From positions 24,229 to 88,228 of the forward strand of contig JABURR010000091.1 in the NCBI GenBank assembly GCA_014762635.1: a stretch of 64,000 bases of DNA. Direction: 5' to 3'. Under the pieces are notes generated by a model, which was not told where the DNA came from, did not search any database, and saw only the letters and a list, made by a program, of their open reading frames with translations. The position numbers were made by a program, and so were the translations under genes. Origin of the DNA: Paracoccaceae bacterium (GTDB taxonomy: Bacteria; Pseudomonadota; Alphaproteobacteria; Rhodobacterales; Rhodobacteraceae). Numbering within the stretch: position 1 is the first letter of the stretch; every line of letters starts with the position of its first letter. Below are positions 58,253-64,000 of this stretch, piece by piece.

Positions 58253-58768
58253 TCAGAGGTAGGCGGCGGCCAGCTCGGCGCGGTGGCGAACGCTCGGATC
58301 ATCTGACTCCAGCCGTGCCCTGACCCGGTCTCGGAATTCTTCGGTTTCGATCTTGGGCATCAGGCGACAGATTTCGCGAAAATTCCTCAGCGCCCTAGTG
58401 TTGATGCGTTTCAGGATCAAAGCCTGAACTATGGCCTTCTGGGCATCCGTGAACTCGAGCTTCTTCAGCTTTCGAACGATGCGTTCCAGAAGATAGCCAG
58501 ACCGAAAGAAATACGGGTCGACCTCCAGATAGCAGAACGCGAATTCCCTCACCTCGCGGTTCTGGTTGATCTCCCCCGCGAGGAATCTTTCCACAAGGTC
58601 ATGAACTTCTGTTCGATGCTCGTGAAAACGTTTCGCGGCAAGTTTCCAATCCTTCCATGCCAGATCGGACGTGTTCCGTCGCTTGATCGCCTCCCGCAAC
58701 TTCTTTTCGAGCAAATTTTTTTCCTGCTCATGTCTTCGGATCAAACCCCTGAAATCTCTCATGCACAT
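58253..58768 (-). CDS. Orphan helical protein at the left edge of the integrated element
   Basis: 171 residues, all-helical, strongly charged (Lys/Arg/Glu-rich) with no Cys pair or membrane segment. The N-terminal third is a coiled coil (RHEQEKNLLEKKLREAIKRR), and the rest has HEAT-like helical pairs ending in SDDPSVRHRAELAAAYL. No family is recognised. Base composition is AT-richer than the core genes. It is divergent from the integrase and flanked by gene-poor DNA, suggesting acquired DNA. MRDFRGL, two codons in, could also be the start. Confidence 0.6.
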   Translation of the reverse strand: MCMRDFRGLIRRHEQEKNLLEKKLREAIKRRNTSDLAWKDWKLAAKRFHEHRTEVHDLVERFLAGEINQNREVREFAFCYLEVDPYFFRSGYLLERIVRKLKKLEFTDAQKAIVQALILKRINTRALRNFREICRLMPKIETEEFRDRVRARLESDDPSVRHRAELAAAYL

Positions 58769-58838
58769 CAGGCTACCGGAGAAATATTTTTCCGACCAAA
58801 CCCCAGATATCGCGCGCAGGAATACGCTTCAGGCTCGC

Positions 58839-59003
58839 CCGTTCAAAACCGTTGAACGGCGTAGCGAGATCGCCAAATCCGTAGACATCTTTGGAAGGAA
58901 AATGGCGCGCTGGGGAAGCGCCATTTGGGATTCCCAACCTTTCCGGGGGATTCCTATAATGATACGTTTTACCTTTTATTTCTTGACGTTTGGCGCCTAG
59001 GCG
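58839..59003. other. Palindrome-rich control region upstream of the integrase
   Basis: Four symmetrical elements lie in 165 bases: CCGTTCAA/TTGAACGG (58839-58859, loop AACCG), AAATGGCGC/GCGCCATTT (58900-58926), TTGGGATTCCCAA (58925-58937) and CGCCTAGGCG (58994-59003). The last directly follows TTGACG (58983-58988), a plausible -35 of the integrase promoter, so it would lie between -35 and -10. This may hold integrase operators, arm-type binding sites or the attachment site. Confidence 0.5.
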
Positions 59004-59062
59004 TTCTTAGGTCGTCTCGGGCCTTCCACGATTTTGTGGGGGGACGATTGAGGGGATATATT

Positions 59063-60286
59063 ATGGCGCCCAATCGCAAACCGGGGCCTCTGACGGCCGC
59101 TTTCGTGCGCCAGGTGACCGAGCCTGGCAAGTACCATGACCGCCAAGGGACCGGGCTTTTTCTTCTCGTGAAGCCAAGCGGCGCGCGATCCTGGATTCAA
59201 CGCACGACGATACGAGGCAAGCTGCACGATTTGGGGCTTGGCAGCCCGCCGGTCGTGTCCCTGGTGGAGGCCCGTGAGCAAGCCGTCCTGAACAAACGGC
59301 TCATTCGCCAGGGGGGCGATCCCCTGGCTGAGAAGCGCCAGGTCGCGCGGCAGAAGACGTTCGAGGAAGCGGCGCGGCTGGCCCATGAAGAACTGGCCCC
59401 CACCTGGAAGAACCCGAAGGACGCGGCGGCCTTCCTGACCACGCTCGAGACCTACATCTTCCCCAGGTTCGGGAGCATGCCCTTGCAGGAGGTCGGCACG
59501 GCCGAGGTGCGCCAGGCGATCCTGGCGGCCCGGGAACAGGTGCCGGGTGTGGCCAAGAAACTGATCTACCGCGTCTCGGCCGTGTTCAAATGGGGCATTG
59601 CCGAGGGGCTGTGCAGCGACAATCCGTCCACGGCCCAGGCGCTGGCCCTGCCCCGAGTGGAGCGCCAGGCACAGCACCGCAAGGCCCTGCCTTATGCCGA
59701 GGTGGCGGGCTGTATCGGAGCGGTGCATGGCTCCGGCGCCTGGCTGGGGACAAAGCTCGCCTTCGAGTTCGTCGTGCTGACCGCCAGCCGCTCTGGCGAG
59801 GTGCGCAATGCCCGCTGGGAAGATGTGGATTTTGACGGTGCCCCCCGTGCGACACGTGCGACATGTGCGACATGGGAGGTCCCGGCGGCACGGATGAAGA
59901 TGAAGCGGCCGCACCGGGTGCCGCTCTCGGCTCGGGCCATCGAGATATTGGCCGAGGCCGAGAAGATCAGGGACGGCTCGGGGCTGATCTTCCCGAGCCC
60001 GCGCGGCAAGGTCCTGTCGGACATGACGCTCTCGAAGCTGATCAAGGAGCTGGGCTTCGAGGCGGACGTGCACGGCTTCCGCACCTCGTTCCGGACCTGG
60101 GCGCAGGAACAGACCAACTTCCCGCGCGAGGTGGCCGAAGCCGCCCTGGCCCACAAGGTGGGCGATGCGGTGGAACAGGCCTACGCGCGGTCGGACCTCT
60201 TCGAGAAACGGCGCAAGATGATGGAGAGCTGGGCGAGCTATTTGGCGGCGCGGGAAGCGGAGGTGATTCGCCTCGAAGGCACCTAG
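59063..60286 (+). CDS. P4-type tyrosine recombinase/integrase
   Basis: 407 residues from the ATG at 59063 with GAGGGG upstream; a longer frame to the left lacks a site. N-terminal DUF4102 (arm-binding, PGKYHDRQGTGLFLLVKPSGAR), core-binding domain (about 95-190), and catalytic domain with Arg243 (ASRSGEVR), His337-x-x-Arg340 (HGFRTSF), His364 and nucleophile Tyr374 (EQAYARSD). It integrates and excises the element. An in-frame 9-base triplication encodes RATRATCAT at 262-270, in the loop after the first catalytic Arg. It is followed by a terminator. All catalytic residues are intact, so it is probably active. Confidence 0.94.
   Translation: MAPNRKPGPLTAAFVRQVTEPGKYHDRQGTGLFLLVKPSGARSWIQRTTIRGKLHDLGLGSPPVVSLVEAREQAVLNKRLIRQGGDPLAEKRQVARQKTFEEAARLAHEELAPTWKNPKDAAAFLTTLETYIFPRFGSMPLQEVGTAEVRQAILAAREQVPGVAKKLIYRVSAVFKWGIAEGLCSDNPSTAQALALPRVERQAQHRKALPYAEVAGCIGAVHGSGAWLGTKLAFEFVVLTASRSGEVRNARWEDVDFDGAPRATRATCATWEVPAARMKMKRPHRVPLSARAIEILAEAEKIRDGSGLIFPSPRGKVLSDMTLSKLIKELGFEADVHGFRTSFRTWAQEQTNFPREVAEAALAHKVGDAVEQAYARSDLFEKRRKMMESWASYLAAREAEVIRLEGT
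59846..59872 (+). repeat. Three tandem 9-bp repeats inside the integrase gene
   Basis: CGTGCGACA, CGTGCGACA and TGTGCGACA follow one another exactly in frame, encoding Arg-Ala-Thr twice and Cys-Ala-Thr. The same TGCGACA unit recurs in both orientations at 63833-63919. Confidence 0.85.
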
Positions 60287-60308
60287 ATTCACATGCCGCA
60301 CACAGGCT

Positions 60309-60335
60309 AAGGGCGGTCCAGCGCCGCCCTTTATT
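60309..60335 (+). terminator. Rho-independent terminator after the integrase
   Basis: AAGGGCGG pairs with CCGCCCTT (60309-60331) around a seven-base loop, followed by TTATTTAGTTGTTTTT. It begins 22 bases after the integrase stop. Confidence 0.85.
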
Positions 60336-60454
60336 TAGTTGTTTTTACTCCATATTTCGCCAGAAAGGCACAAGATGTTGTTTTCGATATAGACGCCGAC
60401 AGATAAAGTTTTGCGAAACTTCATGGGCTTACGCAAAAATCGCAGACCGATGGT

Positions 60455-60469
60455 CTATATCCGGCTGAT
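60455..60469 (+). repeat. 15-bp direct repeat, copy 1
   Basis: CTATATCCGGCTGAT occurs here and again at 63743-63757 in the same orientation. The two copies bracket alpA, the small orphan gene, the primase and DUF3987. Confidence 0.7.
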
Positions 60470-60554
60470 TTCATGAGGAAAATCGGTTGCCTCAGAACTC
60501 CGTTTCGGAATCTAATAGGCATACTCGGACCCCCTGAGCGGTAGTGGGTCGAGT

Positions 60555-60588
60555 GTCGGTCTCCGGCGCAGCAACGCCGAAGACCGAC
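60555..60588. other. Strong hairpin upstream of alpA
   Basis: GTCGGTCTCCGGCG and CGCCGAAGACCGAC pair over 14 bases with one mismatch around the six-base loop CAGCAA. No T run follows. It may be a leader structure, a small RNA or an origin-related fold. Confidence 0.55.
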
Positions 60589-60694
60589 GGGGATTGTGAA
60601 CACATGGAACGCCTTCACGTCTCCAGCCTACCGCGAGTCAGGCCATTCGCGCAATCCACCGAGCGCGCGGAATGAGTAGCATTGGAGACAAAAT

Positions 60695-60880
60695 ATGAAC
60701 GACCGTATCTTGCGGCGCCCCGAGGTGGAGGCCCGAACCGGGCTTTCACGCAGCACGATTTACCTTCTGATGTCCCGGGGTGACTTCCCCAAGCCCGTGC
60801 GCCTGTCGAGCCGGGCCGTGGGCTGGCCTGAGAGCGCCATTGCCGCCTGGCTGGAAAGCCGGGCAACGTCCCTGACCTGA
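60695..60880 (+). CDS. alpA: AlpA-family element regulator
   Basis: 61 residues, a MerR-like winged helix-turn-helix: ILRRPEVEARTGLSRSTIYLLMSRGDFPKPVRLSSRAVGW followed by PESAIAAWL, read in pieces, is the AlpA pattern (V-x-x-x-T-G-L-S-R-S-T-I-Y, F-P-x-P-V-R-L, V-G-W). AlpA proteins activate integrase/excision genes of P4-like prophages and islands. It starts 35 bases after the integrase-side gene-free region ends in a purine-rich GGAGAC. It is the first gene of the replication run and lies four bases before the next gene. Confidence 0.92.
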   Translation: MNDRILRRPEVEARTGLSRSTIYLLMSRGDFPKPVRLSSRAVGWPESAIAAWLESRATSLT

Positions 60881-60884
60881 TCCC

Positions 60885-61262
60885 ATGCACAAGTTGGATA
60901 ACCAGGGCGCTCCGGTATCGCCGGAGCGGACGGGAGAGCTGTGCCCCGCGAGTGCGGGCACGGCCTCCCAGGCAACACCAGGCCGAGCGCAAACCACCAG
61001 CCAGGAGACGGCCGAGAGCTATTCCGGCGTATTGATCCGGCTCGACGCCCGGCACCGGGTGATCGTCTGCAAGGACGGCATTCAATGGATCGTGCAGCGC
61101 AGGCGCGGTCAGAGGTGTGGCCGGGCGCGGTGGGCGGCGCTTGGCTACTGCACCACCCGCAAGGCCCTGATCCGGGTCTGCCACAGCTCCTGTGGCGTGC
61201 TGGACCCCAAGGCGCTTGCGAGCCTCGAGGCCCTGCCCGAGCGGATCGGGGGTGGCACATGA
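60885..61262 (+). CDS. Small island protein of unknown function
   Basis: 125 residues. The N-terminal 45 residues are low-complexity (Ser/Thr/Ala/Gly-rich). The rest is a basic, Cys-containing domain (YSGVLIRLDARHRVIVCKDGIQWIVQRRRG, then CGRARWAALGYCTTRKALIRVCHSSCG), in which RRRG...W...L...GYCTTRKALIR resembles small proteins often seen beside primases in integrated elements. Its stop overlaps the primase start by four bases (ATGA), so translation is coupled. Role unknown. Confidence 0.65.
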   Translation: MHKLDNQGAPVSPERTGELCPASAGTASQATPGRAQTTSQETAESYSGVLIRLDARHRVIVCKDGIQWIVQRRRGQRCGRARWAALGYCTTRKALIRVCHSSCGVLDPKALASLEALPERIGGGT

Positions 61263-62185
61263 GCGAGGCGCAGCGATTGACCGAAGCACTCGGCGGGCAC
61301 TGGTACGGCTCCTATGGGCTGGCACTGTGCCCCGCCCATGAGAACACCCAGACCCCGGCGCTCAGCCTGAGGCACGGGGAAGACGGCAAGCTTCTGGCCC
61401 ATTGCTTTGTGGGCTGCCAGTTCCGCGATGTGATGGCCGCGCTCCGCGGGGCCGGGCTCGACCCGGCCGGGGGTGATCGTGACACGAGCGGCGCGTGGCA
61501 GAGGCCCGGCCAGGCCCGGCCGGGCGGGGCCGACCGGATCGAGGCTGCCCGCCGTGCACGGGTGGCGGATCGCGTGTGGCAGGAGGCGCGGCCCCTGCCG
61601 GGCACGCCAGGCGAGACCTACCTGCGCGGCCGCGGCATCACCTGCCCGCTTCCCGCTACGCTACGCTACGTACGGAACTGTTCGCACCCGAGCGGGCAAC
61701 GGTTGCCCGCGATGGTCGCGCGGATCGACGGGACGGAGAGCTTCGCCGTGCATCGCACCTACCTGGCGCTAGGCGGCGCGGGCAAGGCCGAGGCCACCCC
61801 GGCCAAGGCCATGCTCGGGGTGACGCGTGGCGGCGCCGTTCGGCTCTCTATGCCTAGAGACGCGACGTGTCACGACACGGCAGGCGAGGCGGTGCCGCTC
61901 GTGGTGACCGAAGGCATAGAGAACGGGCTGTCACTTCGCTGCGGTTTGATGGACGGCCCGGCCGAGGTCTGGGCCGCGCTCTCCACCTCCGGCCTGAAGT
62001 CCCTCACCCTGCCCCGCGTACCGGGCCATTTGGTGATCGCCGGGGATAACGATCCGGCGGGCCGGGCGGCCGTGACCGCGCTCAGCCATCGCGCCACCGG
62101 GCTCGGCTGGCGTGTCTCGCACCTGACCCCGCCCGAGGGGCAGGACTGGAACGAGGTATTGCAGGGTCTGGGGGTGCGGTCATGA
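61259..62185 (+). CDS. Toprim-domain DNA primase of the integrated element
   Basis: 308 residues from the ATG at 61259. An N-terminal zinc-finger-like segment (CPAHENTQTPALSLRHGEDGKLLAHCFVGC: Cys/His ligands CPAH and CFVGC) is followed by a linker and a Toprim domain (PLVVTEGIENGLSLRCG with the catalytic Glu, and VIAGDNDPAGRAAV with the DxD metal site). It makes primers for element DNA synthesis, alone or with the DUF3987 partner. A frame extension upstream overlaps the previous gene and is rejected. It overlaps DUF3987 by four bases. A CTACG microsatellite lies near 61660. Confidence 0.88.
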   Translation: MSEAQRLTEALGGHWYGSYGLALCPAHENTQTPALSLRHGEDGKLLAHCFVGCQFRDVMAALRGAGLDPAGGDRDTSGAWQRPGQARPGGADRIEAARRARVADRVWQEARPLPGTPGETYLRGRGITCPLPATLRYVRNCSHPSGQRLPAMVARIDGTESFAVHRTYLALGGAGKAEATPAKAMLGVTRGGAVRLSMPRDATCHDTAGEAVPLVVTEGIENGLSLRCGLMDGPAEVWAALSTSGLKSLTLPRVPGHLVIAGDNDPAGRAAVTALSHRATGLGWRVSHLTPPEGQDWNEVLQGLGVRS

Positions 62186-63669
62186 CGAAGATCGAGCCTG
62201 TTCCCTTCCACCCCGAAGGACCGCAACCGCTTGTGGAGCCCGCGCCCGAGGCGCTGGCCTATCCTGTGGAGGCGCTGGGGCCGCTGAGAGACGTGGTGGA
62301 GTCCGTCCAGGGCCTGACGCAGGCCCCGGTGGCGATCCCGGCGCAATCCGCCCTGGCGGCCGCGTCGCTGGCCGTGCAGGGCTTTGCCGATGTGGAGACC
62401 CTGGACGGGCCAAGGCCCGTCTCGCTTTATTGCCTGACCATCGCCCGCTCGGGCGAGCGCAAGTCGAGCTGTGACGCGAAGTTGCTCTCCGCGCTTCGCG
62501 ATCACGAGCGCACCGCCTCGAAGGATCACCGGGCCGAGGCGCAGAGCTGGCGCAACGCGCATGCCCTCTGGCAGGGCGAGCGCGAGAAGATCCTGGCCGA
62601 GGCGAAGAAGGCCAAGGGCGAGAAGCGCACCGCCGCACAAGCCGACCTCGAAGGCCTCGGGTCCGAGCCCGCCGCGCCGCCGGTGCCGGACCGCACCGTG
62701 ACCGAACCCACCTTCGAGGGGCTGACCCGGAAGTTCGTGGAGGGGCTGCCCTCGCTCGGCATCTTCTCGGATGAAGGCGGGCAGTTCCTGGGCGGGCATG
62801 CCATGAACAGCGAGAACCGGCAGAAGACGGTCACGGCGCTCAATGACCTGTGGCAGGGCAACCCCATAAGGCGGACCCGGCAGGGGGACGGGTCCTTAAC
62901 GTTATATAACAGGCGCCTTGCCATGCATCTCATGGTGCAGCCGGGTCTTGCGCGGCCGTTCCTTAACGATGCCACGGCGGTGGAGAGCGGCTTCCTGGCG
63001 CGCTTCCTGGTCTGCGAGCCGCCGTCCACCATCGGCACGCGGCTCCTTAACGGTAAGAGGCCCACCCCGGCCGGGCTCGACGGCTTCGCGGCGCGGCTGG
63101 GCGCGATCCTGGACACGGCCCTTCCGATGGACGCGGAGACACGGGAGCTCACCCCCCGCACCTTGCCGCTCTCGGCCGAAGCACGCGACCTCCTGACCCG
63201 CTTCGCCAACGTGACCGAGATGCGCCAGGCCCCAGGCGAGGACCTGGCCGAGCTCACCGGCACCGCGTCCAAGGTTGCCGAACAGGCGGCGCGGATTGCA
63301 GGGGTCCTGACGCTCTTCCGGGACCTGGACGCGCCCGAGGTGACGCCCGACGACATGGCCGACGCCATCGAGCTTGCCGGGTATTACCTCTCCGAGGCTC
63401 TGCGGCTCTCCCGCATGGCCGCCCTCTCGGCCGAGCTGGACCGGGCCGAGCGGCTCCGCACCTGGCTTCTCGACACCTGGCCGCACGACACGATCACCCC
63501 GCGCGAGGTGCAGAAGAACAGCGCCCTGCGCACCGGCCCCGGCGCCCGCGCGGCGCTCACGCTCCTGGAGCGGTATGGCTGGATCGTGCCATTGCCACCC
63601 GGCACTGAGATACGGGGCGCGGCGCGGAAGGAGGCCTGGCGGATCGTGCAGAGCGGGGGCGAGGAGTGA
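62182..63669 (+). CDS. DUF3987 (YfjI-like) replication-associated protein
   Basis: 495 residues. The family pattern is visible: PVAIPAQSALAAASLAVQGFADV, SLYCLTIARSGERKSSCD (a P-loop-like nucleotide site), LGIFSDEGGQFLGGHAM and LMVQPGLARPFLNDATAVESGFLARFLVCEP. DUF3987 proteins are helicase-like partners of Toprim primases in prophages and islands. It includes an AT-rich stretch with three CCTTAACG sites (62894, 62961, 63045). The last gene of the run; a strong terminator follows about 100 bases later. Confidence 0.88.
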   Translation: MTKIEPVPFHPEGPQPLVEPAPEALAYPVEALGPLRDVVESVQGLTQAPVAIPAQSALAAASLAVQGFADVETLDGPRPVSLYCLTIARSGERKSSCDAKLLSALRDHERTASKDHRAEAQSWRNAHALWQGEREKILAEAKKAKGEKRTAAQADLEGLGSEPAAPPVPDRTVTEPTFEGLTRKFVEGLPSLGIFSDEGGQFLGGHAMNSENRQKTVTALNDLWQGNPIRRTRQGDGSLTLYNRRLAMHLMVQPGLARPFLNDATAVESGFLARFLVCEPPSTIGTRLLNGKRPTPAGLDGFAARLGAILDTALPMDAETRELTPRTLPLSAEARDLLTRFANVTEMRQAPGEDLAELTGTASKVAEQAARIAGVLTLFRDLDAPEVTPDDMADAIELAGYYLSEALRLSRMAALSAELDRAERLRTWLLDTWPHDTITPREVQKNSALRTGPGARAALTLLERYGWIVPLPPGTEIRGAARKEAWRIVQSGGEE

Positions 63670-63742
63670 TACCAAAACCGGCGAGAAAGTGCCGGGCAGA
63701 TCACAAGGGTTGATCGGCAGCGTCAATAATTGTCTAAGACAG

Positions 63743-63757
63743 CTATATCCGGCTGAT
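63743..63757 (+). repeat. 15-bp direct repeat, copy 2
   Basis: Identical to 60455-60469. It sits between the DUF3987 stop and the terminator. Confidence 0.7.
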
Positions 63758-63773
63758 CTAGCCACCACTCACA

Positions 63774-63815
63774 AAGCGCCGCCCAGGTATCCACCGGGCG
63801 GCGCTTTCCTTTTGC
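63774..63815 (+). terminator. Rho-independent terminator of the alpA-DUF3987 run
   Basis: AAGCGCCGCCC (63774-63784) pairs perfectly with GGGCGGCGCTT (63796-63806) around an 11-base loop, followed by TCCTTTT. Confidence 0.92.
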
Positions 63816-63832
63816 GCGCGGCAGTCCCGAAA

Positions 63833-63919
63833 TGTGCGACGCCGTGCGACACGGACCCAAGTCAGCGTTCCGGCAACGTCCCAGGAAAGCCGCGTGTCGC
63901 ACATGTCGCACGGTCGCAC
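63833..63919. repeat. Cluster of TGTGCGAC repeats in both orientations
   Basis: Direct units at 63833-63840 and 63843-63851; inverted TGTCGCAC at 63895-63902 and 63904-63911; and a degenerate inverted GGTCGCAC at 63912-63919. The sequence TGTCGCACATGTCGCAC here is also present, on the other strand, in the integrase repeat. The rest of 63670-64000 has no gene that I can support. Confidence 0.75.
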
Positions 63920-64000
63920 GGGCACGGTTCACCTAGGAGACAATACCCCCAAACCGCGCTCACTATCGCCAATTTTTGGTAAGAACGGCGAGACGGGTAA

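Larger units (their letters stand above)
60336..60694. other. Gene-free regulatory region between integrase and alpA
   Basis: About 360 AT-rich bases without a gene. It contains the small inverted repeat AAGTTT-TGCG-AAACTT (60406-60421), the 15-base repeat CTATATCCGGCTGAT (60455-60469), and a large hairpin (60555-60588). This is where the promoter of the alpA-primase-DUF3987 run should lie. Confidence 0.5.

Noticed and set aside
59846..59872. CRISPR-like array
   Set aside because: Units are only 9 bases, without spacers, and lie in frame inside the integrase gene.
63723..63932. A minus-strand frame of 69 codons at the right end
   Set aside because: It crosses the terminator and the TGTGCGAC repeat cluster and has no ribosome binding site or motif.

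Overview
The window is high-GC, densely packed chromosomal DNA that reads as a member of the Rhodobacteraceae (Roseobacter-group Alphaproteobacteria). Supporting traits are the tripartite TRAP transporter, a PuuD-type urate oxidase, the small aa3 cytochrome oxidase subunit IV, phaA/phaB, DUF3775 and DUF465 proteins, an elongator tRNA-Met of alphaproteobacterial type, a typical intergenic repeat of the family, and frequent ATGA/TGATG gene overlaps. No rRNA, CRISPR array or intact insertion sequence is visible.

Layout. 0-1.6 kb: an AT-rich multipass membrane protein (glycosyltransferase-like) that contrasts with what follows and probably ends a transferred patch. 1.6-4.7 kb: zinc uptake locus (znuBC and zur on minus, znuA on plus) around a perfect palindromic Zur operator. 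5.1-12.1 kb: purine catabolism regulon that takes urate to glyoxylate: NCS2 urate/xanthine permease, PuuD, UraH, a PuuE-UraD fusion, an AllE-like cupin, AllA, and a LysR regulator. Allantoate amidohydrolase or allantoicase is absent and must lie elsewhere. 12.2-18.5 kb: TRAP operon dctP-dctQ-dctM followed by an amidase; dctM carries an unusual C-terminal extension of about 330 residues. 18.8 kb: tRNA-Met with its own promoter. 18.9-33.6 kb: housekeeping genes (argH with a tiny LptM-like lipoprotein, tlpA, tag, an EAL phosphodiesterase, phaA-phaB, a polyprenyl synthase, ispE, a TPR protein, ETF-QO, greA). 33.6-37.9 kb: tightly overlapping molybdenum-cofactor operon fdhD-orf57-mobA-mobB-moeA, in which MoeA carries an N-terminal DUF429-like domain. 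37.9-50.8 kb: azlCD, a COX IV peptide, an MBL hydrolase, an acyl-CoA dehydrogenase, sua5, yqgE, a DsbD-alpha-like protein, an RND pump with adaptor, moaB and a uracil-DNA glycosylase. 50.9-55.1 kb: pyrimidine and lipid operon pyrB-orf-orf-pyrC'-plsY-orf; the dihydroorotase homologue has lost its metal and catalytic residues. 55.2-57.7 kb: a cytochrome c, DUF3775 and a DEAD-box helicase with a long leader.

From about 57.8 kb to the right edge lies the left part of an integrated element: two orphan genes, a palindrome-rich control region, a P4-type tyrosine integrase, AlpA, an orphan small protein, a Toprim primase and a DUF3987 protein. The plus-strand genes from alpA on are coupled and end in a strong terminator; the element may continue beyond the window. 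Its most unusual features are a 9-bp repeat, TGTGCGACA-like, present in frame inside the integrase and again in both orientations after the replication genes, and a 15-bp direct repeat bracketing alpA to DUF3987. I did not find a clearly new defence or metabolic system; the best candidates for novelty are this element's repeat architecture, the DUF429-MoeA fusion, the TRAP extension and the small gene between fdhD and mobA.
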